From: Gymnogyps californianus
Taxonomy: Eukaryota > Chordata > Aves > Accipitriformes > Cathartidae
DNA: 64,000 nucleotides
Direction of reading: 5' to 3'
Assembly (NCBI RefSeq): GCF_018139145.2
Contig: NC_059472.1
Coordinates: forward strand, 99,646,877 to 99,710,876
The position numbers and the translations under genes were made by a program. Below, one piece after another: positions 1 through 10,406 of this stretch. Position 1 is the stretch's first letter. Each line of letters starts with the position of its first letter. The notes below the pieces were generated by a model. It searched no databases, was not told the origin of the DNA, and was given only the letters and a program-made list of their open reading frames with translations.

Positions 1-1984
1 TGGGTGGCGTGTGTGTGTGGTTTAGTGCTGCAGAGACTGGGTCTCTGAGACTGTAAATCCTAAGAAAACTCCTTGCTGTCAGTGCTCTGGGCATTTTCTC
101 CTGGGAAATCTTGCTGTAATGAAAGCCGAGCTTGAAGGGCTCGGTTATGTTTGAGGCAATGGCCGGTTTCCAGTGGGGTTTGGATGCCAAAGTTCAGATG
201 TTTTTCTTTTCCTTGAAAAACACAGCGCTGACTAGCTTAGGCTAGTTACAAGATGCAAGCTTACAGAAACAGGATATGCCAGCAGGGACGACAGCGTGAA
301 TGTCCCTTCTCCCTCATGCCATTAGAGAGATATGCAGCTGCCAGCTCAGGTGCCTGAGCCCAGAGCAGGACCGAAACAAAGGAGAAGCCCAGCCGGGTTC
401 TTGTTTTCCTTCTAAATAACTTAGTAAGTACTTGGCAAAACCTCTGGGAGTCTCAGTGGTGAAATGTAAAACCTTCCTGCCCCCTTGAGTCCCCAGCCAC
501 ATCTAAGCAAGGATATGTGACTTTCTGAAGTGAGCTGAAACATGCTAATTGGGAAGTGCCATGAACTGCGCTCTGCCGCTCTTTGCCAGTGTCCATCTTT
601 TCCTCCTTGAGCTGGGAGTGTGGAGGGACTTGCTTTACAGCCCAGAGGAAGGCTGGAGTGTCAGTGTTGATTAAAAGGGGAGGAGCACGAGGTCTTCCTT
701 GGCTGAAGTCTTGAGGGTCAGTGTTGCCTCAAGTACAAAGTCACCCAGTCTTTAAGCTAAAGAAAACTCTTTGGATGTGCGTCGTAGTCATTACAGGACT
801 TTTTGCTTTCTTTTGTTTAGTGACAATTACCAAAATCGGTCTGCTTTTTCTGCATCAGCTAAATGTGACATAATGACCAAAGCCAAAAGTTGAGGTCAAG
901 GTTATTCCACTCAGGAGAAAAGGCTGATAGAGAACTCAGCTGTCTCTGAAGTCAGATTGTACCTCCCATGTACAAGGTTGTGTTATCCTGAACTCAGTAG
1001 CAATCAATCAACTAGGAAGCTGTATCTTTATTCAAAATCTCAATCTCCTGCAGCTTGCTCCCTAGCTCAAAACCCCGTTCTCCACCGCTCCCATGGGGTG
1101 CGTTCTGTGGCACACCTACGAAGGGCCTTTCTCCTTCTGCACCTGGATCAGCTTGTCTCCAACTCCCTCTGTCATCCTGGCTCTTTGAATCAGAGCTCAG
1201 CCCTATCCCTTTTAACTGAGAGCCCTTTGATTTCTAAGGCATCTTATTTGCCTTGTTTTAGGAGGATAGGTATGCTCAGCTTTCCTCTTCCAATGATCTA
1301 TAAGGAGTTAGATCTAGCACTTCCCACAAAACTTAAATGATAATATCAAATATGATAATGATATATATCAGATGACTTGATTTTTTGGTAGCTAAGGTGA
1401 ACTGCTCTAGCTATAGAAATTGTGCATGCATATTTGGACGCATGACTTAAATTTTCAGCCTTCTTTTCCTAGTGGGAAGGAGGTCTGAAATGTCAGCATA
1501 CAGCTACGACTCTGCTTCAGAGAATGTAGCTCTTGCAGTCATGTACCCTCTGGCTTTTCAGGTGCAACATCACCAGCATCTCCTAAGATGAGCGCTCCAT
1601 TCTTTCTAATAGGGAGTAGAACAAGCCTAAACCAAAACGCTTCACCTGCAGCAAATTTGGATATCTGGGACTCTCCTCCAGCACTGTTGCGAGGAAGGGG
1701 CTTGCGTCCTTTGCTGTGCTCCACAGGTTCCCCACCCTTCTGAGCCCGGGGCAGCTCACAGCACGCAGGGAAGCAAGCTAAGCAGTCAGGGAAATAAAAA
1801 TGAGCCAGTTGTGTGGACACGTATGCATGCTCCAGGAGGCCTGTGCCTTCAACTTATTGCTGCCTCTTAAATACAACCTAGCACATTAGTGAATAGCGAC
1901 CCACACGCACCAAGGAAACAAGCCACAAAAGCAGCTTTTTGAGAGGGCAGGTTGCTCCTTTCTCTAGCACTGGCGTATAACTGG
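1..1984. other. Noncoding, no recognised feature
   Basis: I see no gene here. Reading frames on both strands are short (127 codons or fewer), with no recognisable domain and no convincing splice context. An AT-rich run with repeated GATAAT/ATATAT words lies near 1338-1372. The frame at 957-1340 is Ser/Leu-rich and looks like chance. Nothing matches a repeat family I know. Confidence 0.6.
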
Positions 1985-2112
1985 TGGCTCTCTGAGGCTT
2001 TCCTTTATTTATTTATTTTCCGCACATGAGGTGCAAATGAAAGGCAAACAATATGGGTCAGGTGTGATGGTCTTGGATAATTAACAGCTGGAAATAATTA
2101 CCTGCTACCGGG
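1985..2112. promoter_or_regulatory. Candidate conserved enhancer block
   Basis: This stretch packs transcription-factor-like words densely into AT-rich DNA. An octamer-like GTGCAAATGA lies at 2031-2040, a nuclear-receptor-like GGGTCA near 2055, TAATTA homeodomain cores at 2078-2083 and 2095-2100, and an E-box CAGCTG at 2085-2090. Two TAATTA cores flanking an E-box is a common arrangement in vertebrate developmental enhancers. Conservation is inferred from composition only; no alignment was made. It could equally be ordinary AT-rich intergenic DNA. Confidence 0.3.
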
Positions 2113-2409
2113 AAGAAGGATGATGGATGGAAGCAAGGAGCAGCTGTGTGGTATCTTCAGCTGGCTGCTGCGACAGGGGGAGAATGAGAAATGCCCGGAG
2201 AAATTGCTTGGAGGGGGTCTGCAGCTGAGGCAAAATGCGAGCGCTAGTAACAGGTCATGCTACAGCAGCTTGCTGGGGAAACTCTTCCAGGGACGTTTCT
2301 TGTTGTGAGACCCTCATGCTTCCTTCTGGAAAATCTAATATTAGCCTTGGCTGCCAGCAAGACAGATATTTTCCTAATGGGCTGTGGGAAGCTGCTGCTC
2401 CACTCTTTT

Positions 2410-2600
2410 TACCCTGCGACTGCGAGCAGAGGTGCCTTTCAGCGTGGTACGAAGCAGGAGCAGAGCGTGGCGAAAGGGGCAGCAGGCTGTGGCCGGCCCG
2501 AGTCCTCGCGTGGGAGCAGAGGTCCTCGTGCAGCTCTGGGACGCTGCACCAGGGGGGAGTTGAGTCGGAGAGCCCCGGCTCTCTGGGACAGCAGAGCCAA
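2410..2600. other. Small CpG-rich patch
   Basis: About a dozen CpG dinucleotides fall within roughly 150 bases (2436-2580), far denser than the surrounding DNA. It contains a perfect 7-bp inverted repeat GAGAGCC/GGCTCTC at 2568-2583. The overlapping open frames of 136 and 161 codons (2235-2742, plus) are a by-product of the GC content and have no recognisable domain. It could be a minor CpG island or the promoter of a non-coding RNA, but it is short for a classical CpG island. Confidence 0.3.
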
Positions 2601-2759
2601 ACTCAGATGTCGTGGGCTGTTATATGGCTGGGACGGTTCCCATAGCCACCAACTTCTCCCCGTGGCTATTTCCTACAGCTGGGTCTGGGAGAGGGAGCTG
2701 GGGGATTGCCGTCACCGAAATGCACGAGAATCTCCTCCATAGCCAGGAGGCCAGCAAAG

Positions 2760-3215
2760 AGCCCAGGAAACTGTTCCCCTTAAATAGTTAAACGGCTGCC
2801 TCTCGACAAGCACAATGTCACATTGAATTTGAAACAGGGAACTTTTTATATTTTCCCCCTGATTGTGCTGGCACCTGGCAGATGCCTATTTACCACAGGC
2901 ATCAATACACATAGTAATCAAAGGAAATCAGAGGCACAGATTAGCAACAGCTGCAAGTCATTAGTGGCAGCCATGGGAAAGCACAGCTCTGCACCCAACT
3001 TCGAAATAACCAATATGAGTATTTCAGAGCACGAGGGTTACCGCAGGGCACTCTGCGAACACCAGAGAAAGCAAACAATTGCCTTGCTTGTCTCTCGAGA
3101 TGGCTTCCTCCCTCTCCCAAAGGCAGCGCCGCATTATCGATGAATCAATCACGCTTTATTGGCCCATTGAACGTTAACTCTTTGGGAGGCTGAATTTTGC
3201 CAACTGGGAGTTGCC
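2760..3215. promoter_or_regulatory. Candidate conserved regulatory block
   Basis: This is non-repetitive DNA rich in factor-like words. It holds CACCTG and CAGATG E-boxes near 2870-2885, a TCF/LEF-like ATCAAAGG near 2917, a perfect hairpin at 2881-2903, and a compact cluster at 3133-3162. That cluster has a Onecut-like ATCGAT core (3136-3141), a PBX/HOX-like GAATCAATCA immediately after it, and an inverted CCAAT box (ATTGG, 3158-3162). The open frame at 2823-3143 has no recognisable domain and is probably accidental. Function and conservation are inferred. Confidence 0.33.
2881..2903. repeat. Perfect 7-bp inverted repeat, 9-nt loop
   Basis: GATGCCT at 2881-2887 is exactly complementary to AGGCATC at 2897-2903. 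It lies inside the candidate regulatory block and could be a dimeric factor site or a chance hairpin. Confidence 0.6.
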
Positions 3216-3394
3216 AGAGCTGGAGAATGGGGTCTCTACCTGTACAAATTTTTTAGTGATTCTTTATCTCCTTGGGGCTGTTCGATACCCTGATTGCTGG
3301 TATCTTCGGCGGTGTCTCGACACGAGTGAGGGCTTGGGATCTCTCAGAGTTAATGCTCATTTTCCAGGAAGTTTTATTGAAGCTAGCGTAGAGC

Positions 3395-3565
3395 AAAAGC
3401 TGACCAAAAGACTTATTTGTGTATCTGATTTCTTTAATCAATTCATTTTGAACCAGAATAGAGTCCAAATTTTATTTAAAAACTTGGTGTTGATTGAAAT
3501 TTCCATTGCAGATTTAGGCAGCTTGGATTTCTATTTTGATCGGTCTCCGGAAAAGCCGATTTTAC
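3395..3565. promoter_or_regulatory. Candidate conserved regulatory block
   Basis: This AT-rich, non-repetitive stretch carries repeated homeodomain- and SOX-like words (TTTAATCAATTCATTTTG, TTGATTGAAATTTCCATTG, TTTTGATCGG). It resembles the block just upstream and may be part of the same regulatory cluster. A small frame (3211-3615, plus, 134 codons) crosses it. Its predicted product has no domain I know. Assigned on composition only. Confidence 0.25.
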
Positions 3566-5274
3566 TTCAAAGCATCTCTGACTCTTGCAGGAGCAGGAAG
3601 CTGCTGCCCTATTAATAGAGAGCAGATTCCAGCATCGCTGAGGTGCGGCCGCTCCCCGGCAGTCCTTATGTGCCTGGCTGTACCTGCCCTCCTCCCTCCC
3701 TGACTCAGCAGGGCTTTCGCCATTGCAGGTGCAGCACTCAGGCTGCGTGTGTGGTCTTTGTGGTCCACAAGAAGTGCTTTCCAGTGCTGCCTGCCTGCCT
3801 TGCCCCTGCCAGATGGGAAGCCCATCCCTGCCTTGTGCTTGCCCAGCTCTTGGCCACTGCCATGAGGAGGTGGGAGCATGTAAGGGGGTCGACAGCAAGA
3901 AGATATAGAAATGCGGATCTCCGGTACTTCAAAGTACCCCTTGAGCTTCTCCTGCCTTTTCTCAAGGAGGAGAATAAGAGGAAAAAGGATGGGAGCAAGG
4001 AGAGTAGTTGCAGAGGCTGGAGAAATGGCAAGCTGGGGGGAGAGAAAAAGACCTTTCCCAGAAAGGCTGTCTCCCACGGTCAACCTGACCCTCGTAGCCC
4101 CTGGATCTCTTTCCAGCCCCCAAACCTTCAGTCACTCTCAGCTCTGCACCTGCATCTCCCACCACAGACACAGACTTTATTTCTTATCTGCACTCCCACT
4201 CACTAATGAGTGAGGTTTGGTCAGACTCAGCTTCCTCCAAACTCCTTCCTCCTATGTTCTCTCTGCTGTTATTGCAAAAGTTGAATTTGGTTTCCCCAGG
4301 GATAATGGATAACATTTATGTGGAAGCAAAAGTGGAATTTAGCCTTCTCTCCCAAGGCCTCTTAAGCTAGCTCTGTAAACAATATGCAGAGCATTAAAGT
4401 TAACAAAGGAAAGCATGGTTTTAAAGTAAAAGAAAAGTGAATAGTCTCAAAAGACAAAGCATATTGCAAGTGCTTGCATCTCCTAGTGCTAAGATGAAAG
4501 CAACGAGAAAAGAGGATGGAGGAATGTTAGTTCTGCTACTCCCTCAGTCCCGCAGCCGTTTCCATTTGTAAACTAACCATTTTAGGATCACAGAAGTCTG
4601 TAGTGAGCAAGACAGGTATTTGTGAGGGGAGCTTCATTGCTGCTAGCTGCATAAAGGAGGGTGGCTTTCTGCATGGCAACTAGGTGAAGCAGAATAGTTT
4701 TGGGAAAAGTCCTAGGTAAGTGCTTGCTTTTAAAGGAGTTTTTGATTTGCTCTTAAGTTTGTGAAATGGAGTAGTAGAGTGCCTTCTTCATTCTTACTTT
4801 TGCTAAAAATTGCGAGTAAAGGAAGCTGCAATTTTCTGAAGAACTATTTCTATTTTTTTTCAGTATGAGACTTTGTTTTCTATGTGTCTTTCCTTTCTGT
4901 CTTCAACTTGGGTGTTTCAGTGCTTTACTTGCTGAGGTACAAGTCACACTGATTTTTGTTTTAGTATTTTCATGCAAGCCTTTCCTCCTGCTGTTCAACT
5001 CAATGTATTCTTGCTGGCTGGCATTCAAGATATGCTGTGCTCACTTGTGCTGCTCAGGTGATCTAGGCTCTTCTCTATCTTTGCATTTCCTTCTGCATCC
5101 CATTCCAGCTAGATACACTAATCCAGACATATGCCTCCTAATAATCTGGGAACAGTAGATGACAATTTGTACCTACACTGTGAGAGGGACTTAGTTGTCA
5201 AAACTGGCAAATAGTCATATAAATATTATGCCTTCAGGGAAATTAACTTCCTATCTTCTTGATGTTCCCCCCTC
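3566..5274. other. Noncoding, no recognised feature
   Basis: GC-rich sequence (3620-4100) gives overlapping open frames on both strands of up to 187 codons. The simultaneous opening of several frames on both strands argues for composition rather than coding. From 4300 the DNA becomes AT-rich. The frame at 4865-5158 is hydrophobic (Leu/Phe/Cys-rich) but follows a T-rich tract and has no family resemblance. A purine-rich stretch lies at 3965-4060. Confidence 0.6.
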
Positions 5275-5299
5275 TTTTTTTTTTTTTCTTTTTTTTTTC
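5275..5299. repeat. Interrupted poly-T tract
   Basis: T13 (5275-5287) is followed by one C and another T run. It lies just upstream of the CR1 fragment and is not obviously part of it. Confidence 0.85.
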
Positions 5300-5374
5300 T
5301 ACTTGTAACTATCGAGTTCATGTTGAAAGGGCCGTAGTCCATCTCTGAACTATTAGTACAATCAGTGCTGGTGT

Positions 5375-5580
5375 GCAAAGAAAGTCCAAGGGAAGGCCAG
5401 TAAAATGGTGAGGGTGCTAGAAGATATGCTTGTGAGGTGAGATCTAAAGAGGTTAGTGCGTTCAGTGTAGCAGAAACAGACTGAGAGATAACTTGATCAC
5501 TGCATATAAGCACCTATATCTGGAAGAGGTAGACACCTTTTCCAGAACAATTTTTCTGTGAAAGAACTGATGGCAGGTCC
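5375..5580 (+). mobile_element. CR1-type LINE 3' fragment
   Basis: The text from 5384 (GTCCAAGGGAAGGCCAGTAA onward) follows in order the late-ORF2 region of CR1 elements as I know it. First comes the 'aaggccAGTAAAATGgt' segment, then 'ttgtgagGTGAGATCTAAAGAG', then 'TTCAGTGTAGCAGAAACAGA', then 'GATAACTTGATCACTGCATATAAGCACCTA'. The wording is closer to old reptile-like CR1 copies than to young chicken CR1. The copy is heavily mutated, 5'-truncated and without coding capacity. The usual avian CR1 3' tail repeat is not visible. Boundaries are approximate. Confidence 0.65.
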
Positions 5581-5693
5581 CTGCCGGTTATGTGATTTTA
5601 ATCTTGATAAGAGAGATGGTGTTCCAGGTATTTGAATAGTGCGAACAGAGGAGCAGCTCAGCAGCGGAGAGCTTCACTTGCAGCTTGAAAAAG

Positions 5694-5711
5694 AAAAAAA
5701 AAAAAAAAAAA
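5694..5711. repeat. Poly-A tract (A18)
   Basis: A run of 18 A. It could be the tail of a degraded retroposon, but the sequence in front of it is not one I recognise. Confidence 0.9.
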
Positions 5712-8700
5712 GGCGTGTGGCTTTTTTTAACAATAAGGTTGTGTGTGGACACAGTGACTGCTTCTTGGTATAAGGATCCTTTCATTCATCGCCATCTTTG
5801 TGGATCTTCAGGAAAGAAGGCTTTCTTTTGACGGGGTGGCAGTGCTGTGATTCCTGTTGGGGCACAGGCTCCAGAACAGATCTCAAGCTTCACTCCTGCT
5901 TGCCAGGAAGGGTTTTTCCCTGCTTGGGGAACTGGTAGGACTTGTTTTCCTGTTTGTTTAGCTCTTTTTTTGATTTTTCTGTGAAATGTCCTGGTCAGCA
6001 GAGCCATCCTTAGGGGCAGAGCTCTGGATGGGGGATCTGTACCCTGGAGATGGGGCTGATTACGTACTGCCCAGAGTCAAAATGATGTGTGGGATCAAGT
6101 GCTGAAGACCTTAAGGCTTTGCTTGCCTTCCTTTGCAGTATAGGACATGAATTGCCCTTTCTATTCATCCAAATGTTGAATTACCTTTTCCAGTTGTGTC
6201 TCAGCTATTGGATTTCCAGCCATCACAGTGCTGTTGCGTTTGGTAGTACCGCCATAATGCCTTCCAACTCTTTGGGATGCATCAGTAGCGGTGTGGGCTC
6301 TTGCATCAACCTTTCAAAAGTTCAAAACCAGCACTTTGTGCGTGATGTGCAACACCCTGGCATAGGTAGGATAAAGTGGTCTATCAGACCATTCTTCCAA
6401 TTGGCGCTTAAGCCAGTGTCACCTATGAAATATGAATCCTGTGTTAAAGCCCTTAATTTCCATGTATCAGATTCTGTGTAAAATGTAGAGTTGGGTACTA
6501 ACTTTCATAACAAGGTGCTACAAGTACCGCTGGTAGTTTGCCTGTACTTGGAAAAACAGGCAGCTCCTGTAGGTTATGTATGTATCGTACATGCAGAGAC
6601 TGCAGAGAGATGGGCTGTGAAAATGTAAAGATGTCATTTAGTCTCTCTTCTGTAATTAATGATTTGTATGCTAGAACAAAGTTACTCAATGTTTTCAGCT
6701 TTTTAATTTTGAGTCTACACAAATGAGTAGGTGAAAAGAATAGTGCATACAGGTTTGATAAGCCTTAGAAGGAAACTGGGACCTGGATTTGTGCTGAGCG
6801 ATTTTGGTCAATTCCTTCTTAAAAATTAAAAGCTGAAGTTTATCATTGCAATTCTGATTCTGTCTTCACCTCAGCAGCCAGGTAAAAGGGTACATGATGT
6901 TTTGGTCATTTTATTCTCTGTTGTGCTTTCAAAGCTACCTAAAGTACCTGGTCATAGCCCTGTTGGCTGGGAAACGAAGCCCATCATGAAGCATTTAGAT
7001 TGTTTTACTTGTATAAGGTCTGTCGCACACAGGTCACAAACATGTGTCTCAAAAAGTGCTTGACGGGGAGCAGTGGTCCTCACCCAGCCCATCCCAGCCT
7101 AGTGTAGGTAGTCAGAGCTGCGCTTGGTCAGTCTCCTCACTCTGGGGACTGCAGAGGAAACTTGGATTTCTGAGTTTAGCTGCTGTGAATAATGTCCAAG
7201 TTGGATGGCTGAAATTGCTCTAAGAAGATGCTATGAATACCCGTCTTTATGTAGCACTGGCATCTCTGTTCAGGAGGGCCTTGAATGGAGCATCTATACT
7301 GACTTAACTGCTTTTCACATCTGTCAGAGGCTGTATGTATGTACCCTTTTAGGTCAAGAAAAATGATTTTGTAGAAACCTCGCCGTTAAAATGACTAGCT
7401 GCTCAGTATTAAAAACCAGAACGATTCCATTTTCCACTCCTGACAAGGATCTCTAAGTCTCCATGAGCACAAATACCCAGGAAAGACTATCTCGTTCCTT
7501 CCAGGGAGCTGTAGCGTCTTTGACAAATTACAGGTTTTTTTCCTTTAAATAAAGCCCTGGGGTGCTTTGCAAGATGCTCTCGGTTCTGATTCACCATGTG
7601 AGTGTGTTTGTACGTGCAGGGGGGAATGAGGCTGTGTTGCACGTAGCCCTAGAGGCCTCATTAAATTGTGATGTGTGGTGTCACATTTCAAACCTGCAGT
7701 TCTTGCTGTCCCTAGTTTAAAACTTGATGCAAATGATGAGTAACGATGGTCCAGAAGCTGTCTTGACAAATAACATGTGCAAAACAATGACTGAAATTAT
7801 CTGAAACACCCACTCGTTTTATGTCCTTGGGTTTTTCAGTTGCTCAACTTCAAGACCATTGTACTTGAATTGTTGGAGGTGTGATGCACCCTTTACCCCC
7901 CTCCAAAATATAAAGCATCAGAACCTAGTAAGCACTTTGGAAAATGCTGTTGACGACTAACATGCGACTGGCTGCGATATGTTTGGTTATGTCTTTACAC
8001 TCTCATTTGTGTTTCCTCAGGAAATATATCAGCGCTGTTCTGATGAAGGTCAGCATCTCTTTGTACTCATTTAACTAAAAGAAATGTATCGAGAAGGTCA
8101 GCAGCTCTCTTAGACCTGAGAGAATAATTAGCAATGAATTATTCTACTACACAATTGTATTTTTTCCCTATTTGTTAATTATCTGCAGCCAACTTATAAA
8201 ATGTGTCAGCACTAAAAGAATTATTCACAAATAACTACTCGACAAATAGTTTGAAAGGGTGCTGGCAGGTGGTATGGAGGTGGCATGTTCCCTGCCTGGA
8301 GGAAGGCCAACAGGGTCACGCCGTGGTAGAGAATGGGCAGGACACATGGTATTGGGCTAACCTTGGTGCAGAGCAGAGGCTCCTCTTGGCCACGCACAGT
8401 TACTATTCCTTTCAGCTCCGAGGTGCGCTCTTGATTCCGCCAAAAATCCCCAGGTTGGCAGCAGCAGACTAGTCCTGAGGTTTTACAGAATGCAAGTTGC
8501 TGTTTTTTTGTTCACAAGAAAGAATTTTAAGTGAGGTGTGTTAATATCAAGCTATCAAGACAAAATGACCAGCAAACCAAAATGAACCGTCCCTGTGGCA
8601 GGAAGAAGTTGTCCTTATTTCACAGGGCTCATGGTGCTATGAAATGGCTTCAAATGGTGACTCAATACAGTTGTGATTTTTTTAATTTATTTTTTTTGTC

Positions 8701-10013
8701 AAATGTGTTCTGTATGTAATTCTGCTTCTGCCCCTTTGGTGCTGAGCCAAAGAATATGCATGAAGAAGATGGAAGAATGACGTGCTGGTGGTGTTGTAGT
8801 GAATGGCTGGCTTGTGGAAGGCTGAGTCGAGATGTAGGATTTGCACCATGAAGTGTTAAATTATCTCCTTTACTTTGAGCATGTCAGCAATTCTTCTTGT
8901 GAAACAGAACTATTGGAAGTATCTGTCTACATCAAGTTCAGGTCCAGCTCTGTCCTCATATGAAACACTAATATAAAACAGGAATGTTAATATTTGCTGA
9001 TCTGTGCACTCAGTATACTACTCTTAAATAATGACAGGCAAGCTGTTTTTACAGTGTCTTAATAGATTTAACTGATGCAATTTCTGACTTGGCAATATCT
9101 CAGAGGAGAAAATAAGTCTGTATCAAAACCAAAAGTGTGTTTTGTGTTGTTGGTTTTTTTTTTTTTTAGAAGGAATAAAACACTCCTTTATGTCAGAATT
9201 GTGATTCTTATTGTGCAATAGTATGTTTTCTGCTTAATGAGTCTTACAGGCAATGTCTTTGTGCAGTCTACCTCATTTTTTTTAAGCTGATTTTGTGTGT
9301 GACTGGATAGAGTAACTTGTTAACTTTTGTCGTTCTTGTGTGTGTCCTTTTTCTAGGAGTATCTAAAAGTGTTGACACAAAGGGCACTTTCTATAGAGGT
9401 AAAAGATAAGCCTGGCCCTATCTAGATTAGACTTTAAACTTCAGGGGCATAACTCAAGGAGGACAAGGATGTAACAATGAAATGAGCTCAAGTACTGGCA
9501 ATCAAGTTAATTCCTCAGGATATGTTTGATCAAGTATTACACTGTCTAGTAAATAACCCTCCACCTGCACCGATTTCTTTTGAATTTTGTTTGCATAGTT
9601 TGTGCTTAAGTGGATTTAAGATATCTTCAGAATAATCTTGATGTGAAGAGGCTGCCAGAGGACAAGAACAGTCTTTCCTCATTGGTTTACTCTTTCCACA
9701 GCTTAGAGAATCACAGCTAATTGATACTGTTTCCATTTTAATTACACATAATTTTTCTGTTTTGCTACCCAGGGAGCCAGGAGAAGAAAACAATACTCTG
9801 TCTACATGCAAATCTTCCAATCAACAATTTAAAACCTTTATGTTCCCAAATTGTTCTTTTTATTTCAAAATGAAAATGTACGTGGCTGGGCAGGTCCTTA
9901 CAAGTTTTCATTGAGTGGGGCTACTGTGACTGAAGTTCAGACCTGTAATTTAGTGCAAGAAGCTTCTCCCTCCCTTTCCCTGTACACTGGGGCTCAGGGT
10001 TGATATTCAGGGC
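5712..10013. other. Noncoding, no recognised feature
   Basis: Unassigned DNA, AT-rich in large part (6400-6850, 8100-8260, 9000-9850). All open frames are 130 codons or fewer and none shows a domain. Homopolymer tracts occur near 9158-9170 (T). A poly-pyrimidine/AT patch lies near 8675-8700. Confidence 0.6.
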
Positions 10014-10021
10014 TGACGTCA
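10014..10021. promoter_or_regulatory. Perfect CRE palindrome TGACGTCA
   Basis: The full 8-bp CREB/ATF consensus is present. CpG-containing CREs decay quickly when methylated, so an intact one in gene-poor DNA may be active, but a single 8-mer is also expected about once per 65 kb by chance. Confidence 0.3.
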
Positions 10022-10385
10022 GTGTTCCCAGCTCCCATGTTTTTGGAAAGAGGCATCCCACAAAGAGTAGATGCTGTGGTCCACGTGCCTCTTGCGCTTT
10101 AACTGACGACTATTCCGTGCTGGCTTGCCTCACCTTCAATTCTGTGCAGGAACGGCTGTATCTATACTTTGGTAAATGCTGTGGTGCAGGTATGTGGGAT
10201 GTTGCATTGCTTGCACTGGTTGCATGAAAGATGCTGAGGGAAAGAGTGAATATGGACATAGAAGGACAGGGTGGGGAAAGTTAGTGGCTTCAGAGGAGGA
10301 ATGTGAGACTTGATACTCCAAGGTGGAAGCCAGTGGGAGTTTTCCTGTGGACTTGGATGGAGCTCTCAGGTGGAGAAGACTCCTC

Positions 10386-10406
10386 TTTTTTTTTTTTTTT
10401 TTTTTT
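10386..10406. repeat. Poly-T tract (T21)
   Basis: An uninterrupted run of 21 T. On the minus strand this would be a poly-A tail, but no retroposon body is recognisable on the right-hand side (10407 onward). Confidence 0.9.

Noticed and set aside
4865..5158. Hydrophobic 97-codon frame that could be a secreted or membrane peptide
   Set aside because: Hydrophobicity comes from T-rich DNA. No known family and no conserved cysteine pattern that I recognise.
10386..10406. Poly-T as the tail of a minus-strand processed pseudogene
   Set aside because: No recognisable mRNA-like body or target-site duplication on either side. The same applies to the tracts at 5694, 17894, 19367 and 27556.
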